Counted from the first letter of the stretch, positions 35,417 through 44,317 are shown. The stretch is 49,483 nucleotides of DNA from Stagnimonas sp. (GCA_030652575.1 JAUSQI010000121.1:1-49483); one strand, 5' to 3'. Made by a program: numbers and translations. Notes: generated by a model not told the origin, from the sequence alone.

Positions 35417-36235
35417 ATGAATGAATTCCAGCGCACGGCGCTGATCGCAGGCGGCATTTTGGCGGTGCTCGCCGCGACGGGCTATTACTTTTACGAGCCC
35501 GCGGTGGCCCCGGTCGATGAGCCCGCAGCAGCCGTCGAGAGCAGCACCCCTGCCGCGCCGGGCGACGCGCCACCGGCCACGGAGCCGCTGCCCGATCACT
35601 ATCCCGTGCCTGTTGCTGCCGAAGACGCCACGCCGTTGCCGGAGCTTAGCCAGAGCGACGCCCCCTTTGCCGCTGCACTGGTCGCGTTGCTGGACGCCGA
35701 CAAGATCGCCGCAACCCTGGTGCCCGAGCAGCGCATTCGCCGCTTCGTGGCCACCATCGACAACCTGCCGCGCGAGCGACTGGCCATCAACGACCGCGTG
35801 TTCAAGCGCATCCCCGGCGAGTTTGCGGTGAAGAGCCGCGATGGCACCTACGCCTCCAGCCCGAGCAACGAGGCGCGCTATGTGCCGCTGGTGAGCCTGA
35901 TGCGAGGGGTGGGGGCTGAAGCCGCAGCCAAGCTCTACCTGCGGTTTTATCCGCTGTTCGACAAGGCCTACCACGAGCTGGGCAGCCCGGACCGGCATTT
36001 CAACGACCGGCTGGTGCAGGTGATCGACCATCTGCTGGCCACCCCTGAAGTGCAGAGCCCCATCGAACTGGTGCAGCCCAAGGTGTTCTACCAGTTTGCC
36101 GACCCGGCGCTGGAGGCGCGTTCGGCCGGGCAGAAGATGATGATCCGCATGGGGTCGGTCAACGCCGCGCAGACCAAGGCCTGGCTCCGAGCGTTTCGGG
36201 CACAGGTGACGGGCGCGGCAACGCCCGCCGGCTAA
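35417..36235 (+). CDS. DUF3014 membrane-anchored protein
   Basis: 272 aa. A single N-terminal membrane anchor (residues ~9-26) is followed by a Pro/Ala/Glu-rich periplasmic spacer to about residue 80 and a globular DUF3014 domain: RIRRFVATIDNLPRERL, NEARYVPLVSLM, YPLFDKAYHELG, FNDRLVQVIDHLLATPE and FADPALEARSAGQKMMIRMG. Function is unknown. The last codon TAA (36233-36235) overlaps the TAG stop of the converging gene within CTAA. Confidence 0.9.
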   Translation: MNEFQRTALIAGGILAVLAATGYYFYEPAVAPVDEPAAAVESSTPAAPGDAPPATEPLPDHYPVPVAAEDATPLPELSQSDAPFAAALVALLDADKIAATLVPEQRIRRFVATIDNLPRERLAINDRVFKRIPGEFAVKSRDGTYASSPSNEARYVPLVSLMRGVGAEAAAKLYLRFYPLFDKAYHELGSPDRHFNDRLVQVIDHLLATPEVQSPIELVQPKVFYQFADPALEARSAGQKMMIRMGSVNAAQTKAWLRAFRAQVTGAATPAG

Positions 36236-36834
36236 TGCTTCGTCTGTGACTGCACTTGGGACTGCTGATCGGGCTGCGGATCACGCACGAAGCCGAGCTT
36301 CGCCGGTGCCTGGTTTTCGTCCAGCCGCGTTAGTGGCAAGCGCAGCGCACCGAGGTGCAACACCAGCGGGGTGGCGGACCCCGATGGCAGCGCCAGCGCG
36401 GCCATCAATGCGGCCTCCTGCACGGGTTTGTTGGCGATACGCATCTGCTCCAGCGCCCAGGGCAGATCCTGTTCGTGCAGTGCCGCCGCTCCGAGAGCGG
36501 TGGCGAACCACAAGCCGCCACCCTCGTCGAGGTAAGCCGCGTCGATCTGGCTGACCGCCTCGCCCGTGTGCGTCCACAGGCTGCCGTCGTCTTCAGCGCG
36601 CAATAGCAGCGGCGCGCGGGCGAGCGTCACATAGCCGCGCTGCGGCCCGTTCTGGAAGTACCAGCAACCGCGCTCGTCGGCCGCGTAATTGCTGTTGAGG
36701 GTGTCGATGATCTGCGGACGGCTGATGGTCTCGCCCTGGATGCACCAGCGGCCGCGGCGATCCAGCGCCAGCCAGCCATAAAGCGCCGGCACATTGGGCC
36801 AGCGGGCGAGGGCACGGTGAACCCAGTCTTCCAT
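36232..36834 (-). CDS. Conserved hypothetical protein (DUF2946-type annotation, uncertain)
   Basis: 200 aa from ATG 36834, preceded by GGAG at a good distance. No signal peptide. It starts MEDWVHRALARWPNVPALYGWL and continues with LDRRGRWCIQGE and GCWYFQNGPQRGYVTL. I recognise this N-terminal block from proteobacterial proteins annotated as a conserved family of unknown function (sometimes labelled DUF2946), but I am not certain of the label. No catalytic motif is visible. Confidence 0.75.
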   Translation of the reverse strand: MEDWVHRALARWPNVPALYGWLALDRRGRWCIQGETISRPQIIDTLNSNYAADERGCWYFQNGPQRGYVTLARAPLLLRAEDDGSLWTHTGEAVSQIDAAYLDEGGGLWFATALGAAALHEQDLPWALEQMRIANKPVQEAALMAALALPSGSATPLVLHLGALRLPLTRLDENQAPAKLGFVRDPQPDQQSQVQSQTKH

Positions 36835-36928
36835 CTCAAGTCTCCAAAATGGGCACGGGCTGGCAAACCGGCCAGTCTGTAAAGCATCATCCCGCACCAC
36901 CAATCATAAAAACACCACGAGGATATTT

Positions 36929-37888
36929 ATGGCCCTGCCCGCCAATCTCAAGAGCCGCCTGCGCCTGCCGGTGATCGGCTCGCCGCTGTTCATCGTCAGC
37001 AACCCCAAGCTGGTCATCGCCCAGTGCAAGGCCGGCATCGTCGGCAGCTTCCCGGCGCTCAACGCGCGGCCGGCGGCGCAGCTGGAGGAGTGGCTGATCG
37101 AGATCACCACCGAACTCGCCGCCTACGACGCCGCGCACCCCGAGGCGCCCAGCGCACCGTTCGCCGTCAACCAGATCGTCCACCGCAGCAACGACCGGCT
37201 CATGCACGACCTTGAGATGTGCGTGAAGTACAAGGTGCCGATCGTCATCACCTCGCTGGGTGCGCGCGAGGACGTCAACGCCGCCATCCACAGCTACGGT
37301 GGCCTGGTGTTCCACGACATCATCAACAACAAGTTCGCCAAGAAGGCCATCGAGAAAGGCGCTGACGGCATCATCGCGGTTGCCGCCGGTGCGGGCGGAC
37401 ACGCCGGCACCACCTCGCCGTTCGCGCTGATCCAGGAGATCCGCGAGTGGTTCGATGGCCCCTTGGCGCTCTCCGGCAGCATCGCCACCGGCGATGCGGT
37501 GCTCGCCGCCCAGGCGATGGGCGCGGACGTCGCCTACGTCGGTTCGGCCTTCATCGCCACCGACGAGGCCAACGCCAGTGCGGCCTACAAGCAGTGCATC
37601 GTGGATAGCGCTGCCGACGACATCGTCTATTCAGCCACCTTCACCGGCGTGCACGGCAACTACTTGAAGCCCTCCATCGTCGCGGCCGGCCTCGACCCTG
37701 ACAAGGTGAGCGTGGCCGACCCGAGCAAGATGGATTTCGGCACCACCGGCAATGCCGCCAAGGCCTGGAAGGACATCTGGGGCTGCGGCCAGGGCATCGG
37801 TGCCGTGCATGAGGTGCTGCCGGCGGCGAAGCTGGTGGCGCGTCTCGCCGGCGAGTACGCCGCCGCCAAGGCGCGCGTGCTGGGCTAG
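36929..37888 (+). CDS. Nitronate monooxygenase
   Basis: 319 aa TIM-barrel flavoenzyme. It begins with LPVIGSPLFIVSNPKLV, continues with CKAGIVGSFPALNAR and FAVNQIV, and has the FMN phosphate-binding stretch VAAGAGGHAGTTSPFALI and LSGSIATGDAVLAAQAMGADVAYVGSAFIAT. These are hallmarks of the NMO (2-nitropropane dioxygenase-like) family, which oxidatively denitrifies alkyl nitronates such as propionate-3-nitronate. The N-terminal form resembles class II/short NMOs. The stop TAG is shared with the converging arfB gene within the palindrome CTAG. Confidence 0.93.
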   Translation: MALPANLKSRLRLPVIGSPLFIVSNPKLVIAQCKAGIVGSFPALNARPAAQLEEWLIEITTELAAYDAAHPEAPSAPFAVNQIVHRSNDRLMHDLEMCVKYKVPIVITSLGAREDVNAAIHSYGGLVFHDIINNKFAKKAIEKGADGIIAVAAGAGGHAGTTSPFALIQEIREWFDGPLALSGSIATGDAVLAAQAMGADVAYVGSAFIATDEANASAAYKQCIVDSAADDIVYSATFTGVHGNYLKPSIVAAGLDPDKVSVADPSKMDFGTTGNAAKAWKDIWGCGQGIGAVHEVLPAAKLVARLAGEYAAAKARVLG

Positions 37889-38298
37889 TCGTCGACGCTG
37901 CGGCGCAGCACTTTCACGCGGCCGCGCTGGGTCTTGCTGTCCACGCGCTTCACCTTGGAGCTGCGCGTGGGTTTGGTCGCGCGCCGCACGCGTGGGACGT
38001 GCGCGGCTTTGGCGATGAGCAGCCGCAGCCGTTCGAGTGCGGCCTCGCGGTTTTGCTCCTGACTGCGATGCTGCTGCGCCTTGATGACGATCACGCCCTC
38101 AACCGTGGTGCGCTGATCCGCGATTTTCAGCAGCCGTTCCTTGAGCGCGTCCGGCAGTGAAGAGGCGCTGATGTCGAAGCGCAGATGGATCGCGCTGGAC
38201 GTCTTGTTGACGTGCTGCCCGCCCGCGCCCTGCGAGCGGGTGGCGCTGAGCGCGATCTCGGCCAGCGGCAGGCTCAAGCTCTCGGTGATGACCAGCAC
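37885..38298 (-). CDS. arfB: Alternative ribosome-rescue peptidyl-tRNA hydrolase ArfB
   Basis: 137 aa from GTG 38298, 3 nt after the stop of the DUF4169 gene. The release-factor-like domain carries the GGQ motif (Gly26-Gly27-Gln28 in RSQGAGGQHVNK), with IHLRFDI and QHRSQEQNREAALERL following. The C-terminal tail is very basic (RVRRATKPTRSSKVKR and KTQRGRVKVLRR), which in ArfB/YaeJ enters the empty mRNA channel of stalled ribosomes. It releases nascent chains on non-stop complexes. Complete. Confidence 0.94.
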   Translation of the reverse strand: MLVITESLSLPLAEIALSATRSQGAGGQHVNKTSSAIHLRFDISASSLPDALKERLLKIADQRTTVEGVIVIKAQQHRSQEQNREAALERLRLLIAKAAHVPRVRRATKPTRSSKVKRVDSKTQRGRVKVLRRSVDD

Positions 38299-38301
38299 GC
38301 G

Positions 38302-38496
38302 CTAATCCTTGGGCGCGAAGGGTTTGTCGAGCTTGTGGCCGTCGAGTTTCTTCGCGGCGTCGGCGGTCTGGTTGCGCTCGCGCTGCTTTTCATCCTTGCT
38401 GCGACCAAAGCGCAGACGATTTTCAGCCGCCAGTTTTTCAGCCGCCGTCCGCGCCCTGGCCTTGCGGGCTTTGTTGAGGTTGATGACGTTGCTCAT
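38302..38496 (-). CDS. DUF4169 small basic protein
   Basis: 64 aa. It opens MSNVINLNKARKARARTAAEKLAAENR, then RFGRSKDEKQRE and LDGHKLD, the conserved DUF4169 pattern. It is highly charged, with no signal or membrane segment, and is probably nucleic-acid or ribosome associated (inference from composition). It lies 3 nt upstream of arfB and is probably translationally coupled to it, so both may serve translation quality control. Confidence 0.88.
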   Translation of the reverse strand: MSNVINLNKARKARARTAAEKLAAENRLRFGRSKDEKQRERNQTADAAKKLDGHKLDKPFAPKD

Positions 38497-38603
38497 GGGT
38501 ATGGCGCGGGTTGGTCAGACGGGCATCGTAGCGATACCGCGCGTCAAGCTGCATTCGCACCTCGCCGGCGTCTACGGCCCCGCGGGCGACGCTGACATCT
38601 TCC

Positions 38604-38930
38604 CTAGCCCAATGAGGACATCGAAATGCCGCAGACCTGCGCAAGTTCCAGTCGCGCGGTACGCAACTTGGCGGTGGCTTGCTGCCACTCGCTGGGCGTC
38701 ATTGCATCCGACCCGGCCGCCAGCTGTGCCATCGCCATGCGCAGCGAAAACTCGTAGCTGCGGATCTGCTCCAGCTTGCCCAGCGTCATGGATTCCATGC
38801 GCGCATCGGTGCGGGCTGCGCAGTTGTTGATCAGGCGGGCATCCACCGAGCTTGGACTTGCCGGTTCAGCCGCATGCGCGACGTGACCCACCAGCAGAGT
38901 TGCGGCCAACAGGGCAAGGGCACGGGTCAT
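38604..38930 (-). CDS. Small secreted protein of unknown function
   Basis: 108 aa. A signal peptide MTRALALLAATLLVGHVAHA is followed by an alpha-helical mature part with two cysteines (Cys in INNCAARTD and AQVCGIS), probably disulfide-bonded in the periplasm. I do not recognise a family. A GAGG SD-like element is 10 nt upstream. It is separated by 107 nt of apparently non-coding sequence from the DUF4169-arfB pair on the same strand. Confidence 0.7.
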   Translation of the reverse strand: MTRALALLAATLLVGHVAHAAEPASPSSVDARLINNCAARTDARMESMTLGKLEQIRSYEFSLRMAMAQLAAGSDAMTPSEWQQATAKLRTARLELAQVCGISMSSLG

Positions 38931-39234
38931 GACGAAGGCCTCAAGAGAGAGCGGATAGATGCTTTTTTATAGAGCAATTTTATGATCGCAAGTTGCGCCT
39001 GCCGCAGGCCCTGATTTCAATGGATTGAAATCAATCGGTTTTAATTTGCTGCGTCGCAACAAACAGAAGTCGGATCGCTCGCCAGCCTGCGCAGAAGGCA
39101 AAAGTTCTTGAGCAGGTTTGCGACGCCGTGCAGTGGGTAAAGAAGGGTAAAGCCTGGTGATTACAGCCCCGTGCTCAACGGGCATTCAGTGAGTTTTTCC
39201 ATGTTGGCTGGGCGTCCCCATACGGAGTCATCCC
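38931..39234. other. 304-nt intergenic region between divergent genes
   Basis: It is AT-richer than its surroundings at its left end (TTTTTTATAGAGCAATTTTATGATC near 38962-38986), compatible with a promoter for the secreted 108-aa protein. It contains one clear inverted repeat at 39012-39033 (listed separately) and no convincing open frame or RNA gene. The right end carries CGGAG, 7-8 nt before the rcnB-like start. Confidence 0.6.
39012..39033. promoter_or_regulatory. Inverted repeat, candidate operator
   Basis: TGATTTCAA (39012-39020) and its exact complement TTGAAATCA (39025-39033) flank TGGA. The AT-rich 9-bp arms with short spacer look like a repressor operator rather than a terminator, as no T tract follows. 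It is about 200 nt upstream of the rcnB-like gene and about 80 nt upstream of the divergent secreted protein gene. Confidence 0.45.
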
Positions 39235-39678
39235 ATGAAGAAAACCCTTATTGTTGCCGCCCTGCTCAGCATGGGCGTGGCTGCCGCTCCCGCCGCGATG
39301 GCCAGCGGCGATCGCGACGACGATCGCCACGACCGTAGACCAGACCATCGTCACGACTACGGTCATGATCGCGGCCGTGGCGACCGCGACAACGGCTACG
39401 CGAGTTGGCATCACCAGCGCGAACACTACTGGCAGGGCGATCGCTATCGCGTCAACGTCTATCAAGTCCCGCGCGGCTACCAGCATCACCATTGGCGCTA
39501 CGGCGACCGCGTGCCGGTGGTCTACCGCAGCACCCGCTACGTGGTGAACGACTACCGGCACTACAACCTCTACGCGCCGCCGCGCGGCCATCACTGGGTG
39601 CGGGTGGATAACGACGTGGTGCTCACCGCCATCACGACCGGCGTGGTCGCTGCCGTGGTCTACAGCATCTTCCAGTAA
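39235..39678 (+). CDS. RcnB-family periplasmic protein (histidine-rich)
   Basis: 147 aa with signal peptide MKKTLIVAALLSMGVAAAPAAMA. The mature N-terminus is extremely His/Asp/Arg-rich (HDRRPDHRHDYGHDRGRGDRD), a likely metal-binding tail. The conserved RcnB core follows: WRYGDRVPVVY, YRHYNLYAPPRGHHWVRVDNDVVLTAITTGVV. RcnB in E. coli tunes Ni/Co efflux by RcnA; here no rcnA or rcnR is visible, and the family is broader than that role. Its terminator is shared with the converging FKBP gene. Confidence 0.9.
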   Translation: MKKTLIVAALLSMGVAAAPAAMASGDRDDDRHDRRPDHRHDYGHDRGRGDRDNGYASWHHQREHYWQGDRYRVNVYQVPRGYQHHHWRYGDRVPVVYRSTRYVVNDYRHYNLYAPPRGHHWVRVDNDVVLTAITTGVVAAVVYSIFQ

Positions 39679-39693
39679 GACTGCGGGGCATCA

Positions 39694-39729
39694 AAAAACC
39701 GGCTGCGTCGTGCGACGCAGCCGGTTTTT
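39694..39729. terminator. Bidirectional intrinsic terminator
   Basis: A perfect inverted repeat, AAAAA plus 12 GC-rich bases (39694-39710), mirrored at 39713-39729, with A6 on one side and T5 on the other. It serves the rcnB-like gene on plus and the FKBP gene on minus. Confidence 0.95.
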
Positions 39730-39746
39730 CTGTGGGCAAACCGCAG

Positions 39747-40094
39747 CTAGACGGCCAGCAGCTCTACCTCGAACAGCAGCGTCGCATTGGGCGGGATCAC
39801 CCCACCCGCGCCGCGCGCGCCGTAGCCCAGCTCGGCCGGTATGACGAGGCGACGCGTGCCGCCCACTTTCATGCCCTGCACGCCTTCGTCCCAACCCTTG
39901 ATGACCTGACCCGCGCCCAGACCGAACTGGAACGGCTGGCCGCGATCCTTGCTGCTGTCGAACTTGCCGCCCTGCGTGCCGTTGTTGAACAGCCAGCCGG
40001 TGTAATGGACGCTCACGCGCTGGCCGGCCTTGGCTTCAGCGCCGGTGCCGGGAATGGTGTCTTCGTATTGCAGGCCGGAGGCAGTGGTTTGCAT
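39747..40094 (-). CDS. FKBP-type peptidyl-prolyl cis-trans isomerase
   Basis: 115 aa from ATG 40094 (MQTTASGLQYEDT); an in-frame ATG at 40130 would add 12 residues and cannot be excluded. A single FKBP domain: VSVHYTGWL, FDSSKDRGQPFQFGLG, VIKGWDEGVQGMKVGGTRRLVIPAELGYG and the C-terminal VIPPNATLLFEVELL. All ligand-pocket aromatic positions expected in the family are present. There is no signal peptide, so it is cytoplasmic. It catalyses proline isomerisation during folding. Confidence 0.95.
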   Translation of the reverse strand: MQTTASGLQYEDTIPGTGAEAKAGQRVSVHYTGWLFNNGTQGGKFDSSKDRGQPFQFGLGAGQVIKGWDEGVQGMKVGGTRRLVIPAELGYGARGAGGVIPPNATLLFEVELLAV

Positions 40095-40165
40095 GGGGTG
40101 ATCGACTGAAAGTTGTTTCGGGGTGCGCATGATAGTGGGCACCAAACCGTCTGGGGCGAAGCGGC

Positions 40166-40384
40166 CTACAGCCAGCCCTGCCGCCAGCAGGTTTCGTCCT
40201 GCAAAACGCGCCAGTCCAGCGTTTGCACGCGTTGGGTGAGCACGGCTTCCAATACGCATCCGGTGACCACCTCCAGCTCGTCGCGCAGCAGCTGGGTTAC
40301 CAGAAAGTGTTTCTCCTTGTTCTGCGGCACGGCCGCCGTCCATTTGCTCAACAGCAATTTCTCGGGATTGATCTGCGTGGGCAT
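40166..40384 (-). CDS. Small Trp-rich protein (TIGR02450-like)
   Basis: 72 aa from ATG 40384. The sequence QINPEKLLLSKWTAAVPQNKEKHFLV, then VVTGCVLEAVLTQRVQTLDWR and CWRQGWL closely matches the TIGR02450 small tryptophan-rich family of gamma- and betaproteobacteria. Function is unknown; conserved Trp, Lys and Arg positions suggest nucleic-acid or protein contacts. It is cytoplasmic. It is divergent from the methyltransferase gene. Confidence 0.88.
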   Translation of the reverse strand: MPTQINPEKLLLSKWTAAVPQNKEKHFLVTQLLRDELEVVTGCVLEAVLTQRVQTLDWRVLQDETCWRQGWL

Positions 40385-40516
40385 CGCGCCGTCTCTTGGG
40401 GTGTTGGAATATCCCGGCACAAACGTGCAGGCTGCGCGCGCATCGCGCGGGTCGCATCCAGTTTGCAGCAAGCGCGCGGCAGCACCACCCCATACCCAGG
40501 CTGGAATACAAACCTC

Positions 40517-41365
40517 TTGAACCCCATTCGCGGCCCCCTGCTGACCCTGGCCACGCACCAAGCCCTGATGGCCGCGCGGGCAGCGGGCCAGACCACGCTC
40601 GACTGCTCGCTGGATCTCGGCCGCTCACTCAGCACCGTGCAGCTCAAGCCCAGCGGCTGGACCAGCGAGGGCATCGACTACCCCGACCTGGCCGTGTGCA
40701 AGGAGCGCACGATCTACCACTGGGCCGGCGAGTCGTTTCAGCCCGTTGCGCGCTTCACCACCGGCCTCATCAAGCTGGTGCCCACCGACTGGGGCCCGCC
40801 CACCTTCGAGATCGACGGCATCAAGATGCTGCCCACCGCGCAGGTCTCGCCGTATGCCGATGCCGAGCGCAAGGTCGCGCTCATCCAGCCGCGCGGCAAG
40901 GTGGTGCTCGATACCTGCGGCGGCCTGGGTTACTTCGCGGCCTGGTGTCTGCAGGGCGAGGCGGTGCAGGTGCAGTCCTATGAGAAAAATGCCGACGTGA
41001 TCTGGCTGCGCAGCCTCAACCCCTGGTCGCCGGACCATCACGCCGCCAACGCGCTGACGCTCACCCACGGCGATATCAGCGAACAGATTGCGACGCTGCC
41101 CAGCCAGTCCATCGACGCCGTGCTGCACGACCCGCCGCGCTTCGGCATCGCTGGCGAACTGTACTCGCAAGCCTTCTACGATCAGCTGGCCCGCGTCATC
41201 AAGCCTCGGGGCCGCATGTTTCACTACACCGGCAGCCCCAACAAACTCACCAGCCGCCGCGACGTGCCCAACGAAGTCGCCACGCGCTTGCAACGCGCCG
41301 GCTTCGCGACCGAATTGAATGGCGATGGCGTGGTGGCCGTGCGCGGCGGCAAACCCGCCCGGTAG
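40517..41365 (+). CDS. SAM-dependent methyltransferase, COG2521-like
   Basis: 282 aa if started at TTG 40517 (NPIRGPLLTLATHQAL); the first ATG in the conserved part is 40568, which would remove about 17 residues that look genuine. A central Rossmann methyltransferase fold is visible: VVLDTCGGLGYFAAWC (SAM-binding motif I), then VQSYEKN, and the catalytic-type motif IDAVLHDPPRFGIAGELYSQAFYDQL followed by GRMFHYTGSPNK. This DPPRF and FHYTG pattern is that of an archaeal and scattered bacterial family (COG2521) of unknown target, possibly RNA or a small molecule. Its upstream neighbour is divergent. Confidence 0.82.
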   Translation: MNPIRGPLLTLATHQALMAARAAGQTTLDCSLDLGRSLSTVQLKPSGWTSEGIDYPDLAVCKERTIYHWAGESFQPVARFTTGLIKLVPTDWGPPTFEIDGIKMLPTAQVSPYADAERKVALIQPRGKVVLDTCGGLGYFAAWCLQGEAVQVQSYEKNADVIWLRSLNPWSPDHHAANALTLTHGDISEQIATLPSQSIDAVLHDPPRFGIAGELYSQAFYDQLARVIKPRGRMFHYTGSPNKLTSRRDVPNEVATRLQRAGFATELNGDGVVAVRGGKPAR

Positions 41366-41437
41366 CCTCGGCTACACGCAACATCGACCAGAACGGCCAC
41401 AGATACGAGTGCCGCGATGAGCAGATCATTTCCAAGG

Positions 41438-42562
41438 CTAGCCGCGTGCTCGATCTCCTCGCTGCTCCGGAACGGCATTGGGCACTACATCTGGCAAGGT
41501 CTGGACCGCTGCGTGCGGCATGCGCGCGAAAAGGCCGAAACTCACTGGCAAGAGCCGCACCTGCGTGCCGGGTTTGAGCGACAAGGCCATCGGGTCGAGA
41601 TGACCCAGTTCGATATCCACCTTCGAGTCGTCGTAGGCAAGCTTGGCCACCGCCTTCACCAGCGGGCCGGTGCGCTGCACGAAGTTGATCTGCGCATCGA
41701 GGCCATCGCTGGTGGGCTCAACCAGGCGCAGGTCGTGCGGACGCACGTAGACATCCACCGGGCCGCTGAGCTTGGTGTCGGTGGGCAGTGAGAGACCATT
41801 GAGTTTGAGCTTGCCCTGCTGCACGTCGCCTGCGAGCAAGTTCACGCTGCCGAGGAAGTCGAACACGAAGGGCGTGGCGGGCTTTTCGTAGACCTCGGCC
41901 GTGGTGCCCACCTGCTCGATGCGGCCCTTGCTCATCACCACCACGCGGTCGGCGAGTTCAAGGGCTTCTTCCTGATCGTGGGTGACGAACACGGTGGTCA
42001 CGCCGGTCTTCTCGTGCAGCTCGCGCAGCCAGCGGCGCAGATCCTTGCGCACCTTGGCGTCGAGGGCGCCAAAGGGTTCGTCGAGCAGCAGCACGCGCGG
42101 CTCGATGGCGAGTGCGCGGGCGAGTGCGACGCGCTGCTTCTGGCCGCCGGAGAGCTGCGAGGGATAGCGTTTTTCGAGACCCTTCAACTGCACCAGTTCG
42201 AGCAGCTCGATCGCGCGGCGCTTCTGCTCGGCAGTCGTCGGCCGGGTCTTGCCGTCGCGCACCGAGAGGCCGAAGGCGATGTTGTCGGCCACCGTCATGT
42301 GCTTGAACAGGGCGTAGTGCTGAAACACGAAGCCGACCTTGCGTTCCTGCACCGAGAGGTTGGTGGCGTCTGTGGCGCCGAACAGGATCTGTCCGGCGTC
42401 GATCGGTTCGAGGCCGGCGAGTGCGCGCAGCAGCGTGGTCTTGCCGCTGCCGCTGGGGCCGAGCAGGGCGATCAGCTCGCCGCTTTCGATGTGCAGATCC
42501 ACACCTGCGAGGGCCGGGAAATCCGCAAAGGTCTTGCGGACGTTTTTGATGGTGATGTCCAT
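41438..42562 (-). CDS. cysA: Sulfate/thiosulfate ABC transporter ATPase CysA
   Basis: 374 aa. Walker [11 protein letters not shown]-loop FVFQHYALF, signature [15 protein letters not shown], Walker [13 protein letters not shown] and switch His in [15 protein letters not shown]-terminal regulatory TOBE-type domain follows ([13 protein letters not shown]), typical of CysA. It energises import of sulfate and thiosulfate. It lies 7 nt downstream of cysW, the last gene of the cysTWA operon. The C-terminus after the regulatory domain ends in a Pro/Arg-rich tail. Confidence 0.95.
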   Translation of the reverse strand: MDITIKNVRKTFADFPALAGVDLHIESGELIALLGPSGSGKTTLLRALAGLEPIDAGQILFGATDATNLSVQERKVGFVFQHYALFKHMTVADNIAFGLSVRDGKTRPTTAEQKRRAIELLELVQLKGLEKRYPSQLSGGQKQRVALARALAIEPRVLLLDEPFGALDAKVRKDLRRWLRELHEKTGVTTVFVTHDQEEALELADRVVVMSKGRIEQVGTTAEVYEKPATPFVFDFLGSVNLLAGDVQQGKLKLNGLSLPTDTKLSGPVDVYVRPHDLRLVEPTSDGLDAQINFVQRTGPLVKAVAKLAYDDSKVDIELGHLDPMALSLKPGTQVRLLPVSFGLFARMPHAAVQTLPDVVPNAVPEQRGDRARG

Positions 42563-42569
42563 AACGTAC

Positions 42570-43487
42570 TCAGTGGCGGCGCGAGGCAGCGAGTTGATCG
42601 GCGTAGCGCCATTCGAGAATTGATTTGAGCAGCAGCGTCAGCAGCGCCAGGCCCGCCAGCAGCGAGGCGACGGCGAAGGCGGCGGCGAAGGCGTATTCGT
42701 TGTAGAGAATCTCGATGTGCAACGGCAGCGTGTTGGTCTGCCCGCGGATATGACCGCTGACCACGCTCACCGCACCGAACTCGCCAAAGGCGCGGGCGTT
42801 ACAGAGCAGCACGCCATAGAGCAGGCCCCACTTGATGTTGGGCAGCGTCACGCGCCAGAAGGTCTTGAAGCCGCTCGCACCCAGCGTGAGTGCGGCCTGC
42901 TCGTCGTCGGTGCCTTGCTCCTGCATGAGCGGGATCAGCTCGCGGGCGATGAAGGGAAAGGTCACGAAGATGGTGGCGAGCGCGATGCCGGGCACCGCGA
43001 AGATCACCTTGATGTCGTGCTCGGCAAACCACGGCCCGGCCCAACCGTGTGCACCGAAGATCTGCACGTAGACCAGGCCGGCCACAACCGGTGAAACCGA
43101 GAAGGGCAGGTCGATCAGCGAGATCAAGAGCTGCTTGCCGCGAAACTCGAACTTGGTGATGCACCACGCGGCAGCAACGCCGAATACGAGATTGAGCGGC
43201 ACCGCGATGGCGGCGGCGAGCAGCGTGAGCTTCAAGGCCGAATAGGCGTCGGGCTCGGCGAGTGCGGTGAGGTAGGTGCCCCAGCCATCGCGCAGTGCCT
43301 CGGTGAAGACGGCTGCCAGCGGCAGCAGCAGGAACAGGCTCAGGAAACCCAGCGCGATCGCGATCAGCAGCCAGCGCACCCAGGCGGGTTCGGTGATGGC
43401 GGCGTTGCGGCGTTGCAGCGGACCGCTGCCGAACTCAGCGGGGATGGCCGGCGGGTCTTGCAGCGATTGGTCTTTGCCGAGGCTCAT
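42570..43487 (-). CDS. cysW: Sulfate ABC transporter permease CysW
   Basis: 305 aa with six hydrophobic segments after a hydrophilic N-terminus. Family-typical motifs are [19 protein letters not shown] and the EAA loop [36 protein letters not shown], which docks the ATPase. [36 protein letters not shown] is characteristic of CysW. The start overlaps the cysT stop by 4 nt. Confidence 0.96.
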   Translation of the reverse strand: MSLGKDQSLQDPPAIPAEFGSGPLQRRNAAITEPAWVRWLLIAIALGFLSLFLLLPLAAVFTEALRDGWGTYLTALAEPDAYSALKLTLLAAAIAVPLNLVFGVAAAWCITKFEFRGKQLLISLIDLPFSVSPVVAGLVYVQIFGAHGWAGPWFAEHDIKVIFAVPGIALATIFVTFPFIARELIPLMQEQGTDDEQAALTLGASGFKTFWRVTLPNIKWGLLYGVLLCNARAFGEFGAVSVVSGHIRGQTNTLPLHIEILYNEYAFAAAFAVASLLAGLALLTLLLKSILEWRYADQLAASRRH

Positions 43488-44317
43488 CGTTTGGCACTCC
43501 GCCGTGTCCAGGCTTGCAGGATGTTCACCGCCAGCAGCAGCACGAAGGAGAGTGTGAGCATCGCCGCCGCAATGGCGGTGGCACCGGCATAGTCGAACTC
43601 TTCCAGCTTGATGATGATGAGCAGCGGCGTGATCTCGCTCACCATCGGGATGTTGCCGGCGATGAAGATGATCGAGCCGTATTCGCCCACCGCGCGTGCG
43701 AACGCGAGTGCCGAGCCGGTGAGCAGCGCGGGCAATACGGTGGGGAAGATCACGCGGCGGATCGTCACCCAGCGGCCAGCCCCCAGAGTGGCGGCGGCTT
43801 CTTCAAGTTCCTTCTCGGCTTCGGCCAGCACCGGCTCCACCGTGCGCACCACGAAGGGCAGGCTGATGAAGGTCATCGCCACGATCACACCGAGCGGCGA
43901 GTAGGCGACCTGGATGCCATGCGGCTCCAGCAGCGAGCCGATCCAGCCATTGGTGGCGTAGAGCGAGGTCAGCGCGATGCCGGCGACCGCCGTGGGCAAA
44001 GCGAACGGCAGGTCGATGAAGGCATCGAAAATCTTCTTGCCGGGAAACTTGTAGCGCACGAACACCCAGGCGATGAACAGGCCGAAGAAGGCATTGAACA
44101 CCGCCGCGATCAGCGCCGAACCGAAGGTGAGTTTCAGCGAGGCCAATACGCGCGGCGAGCCGAGGGTGTGCAGCAGGCCGTCGAAACCCAGGCCCGAGGC
44201 TTTGACGAACACGCCCGCGAGCGGGATGAGCACGATCAGCGAGAGATAGCTGAGCGTGATGCCGAGCGTGAGCCCGAAGCCGGGAATGGCGCGGCGTTTT
44301 TGGATGGCGGAGGACAA
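43484..44317 (-). CDS. cysT: Sulfate ABC transporter permease CysT (CysU)
   Basis: 277 aa with six hydrophobic segments. It begins [24 protein letters not shown] and has [19 protein letters not shown], the EAA loop [29 protein letters not shown] and [29 protein letters not shown], all diagnostic of CysT. It is the first gene of the cysTWA operon; the promoter must lie in 44318-44427. Confidence 0.96.
   Translation of the reverse strand: MSSAIQKRRAIPGFGLTLGITLSYLSLIVLIPLAGVFVKASGLGFDGLLHTLGSPRVLASLKLTFGSALIAAVFNAFFGLFIAWVFVRYKFPGKKIFDAFIDLPFALPTAVAGIALTSLYATNGWIGSLLEPHGIQVAYSPLGVIVAMTFISLPFVVRTVEPVLAEAEKELEEAAATLGAGRWVTIRRVIFPTVLPALLTGSALAFARAVGEYGSIIFIAGNIPMVSEITPLLIIIKLEEFDYAGATAIAAAMLTLSFVLLLAVNILQAWTRRSAKR

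Noticed and set aside
39235-39678. Assigning Ni/Co homeostasis to the RcnB-like protein
   Set aside because: No rcnA or rcnR is visible in the window, and the RcnB family is broader than that function.
40223-40516. Upstream extension of the methyltransferase frame to ATG 40223
   Set aside because: It is antisense to the small Trp-rich gene and does not resemble the family; the family-like sequence begins near 40517.
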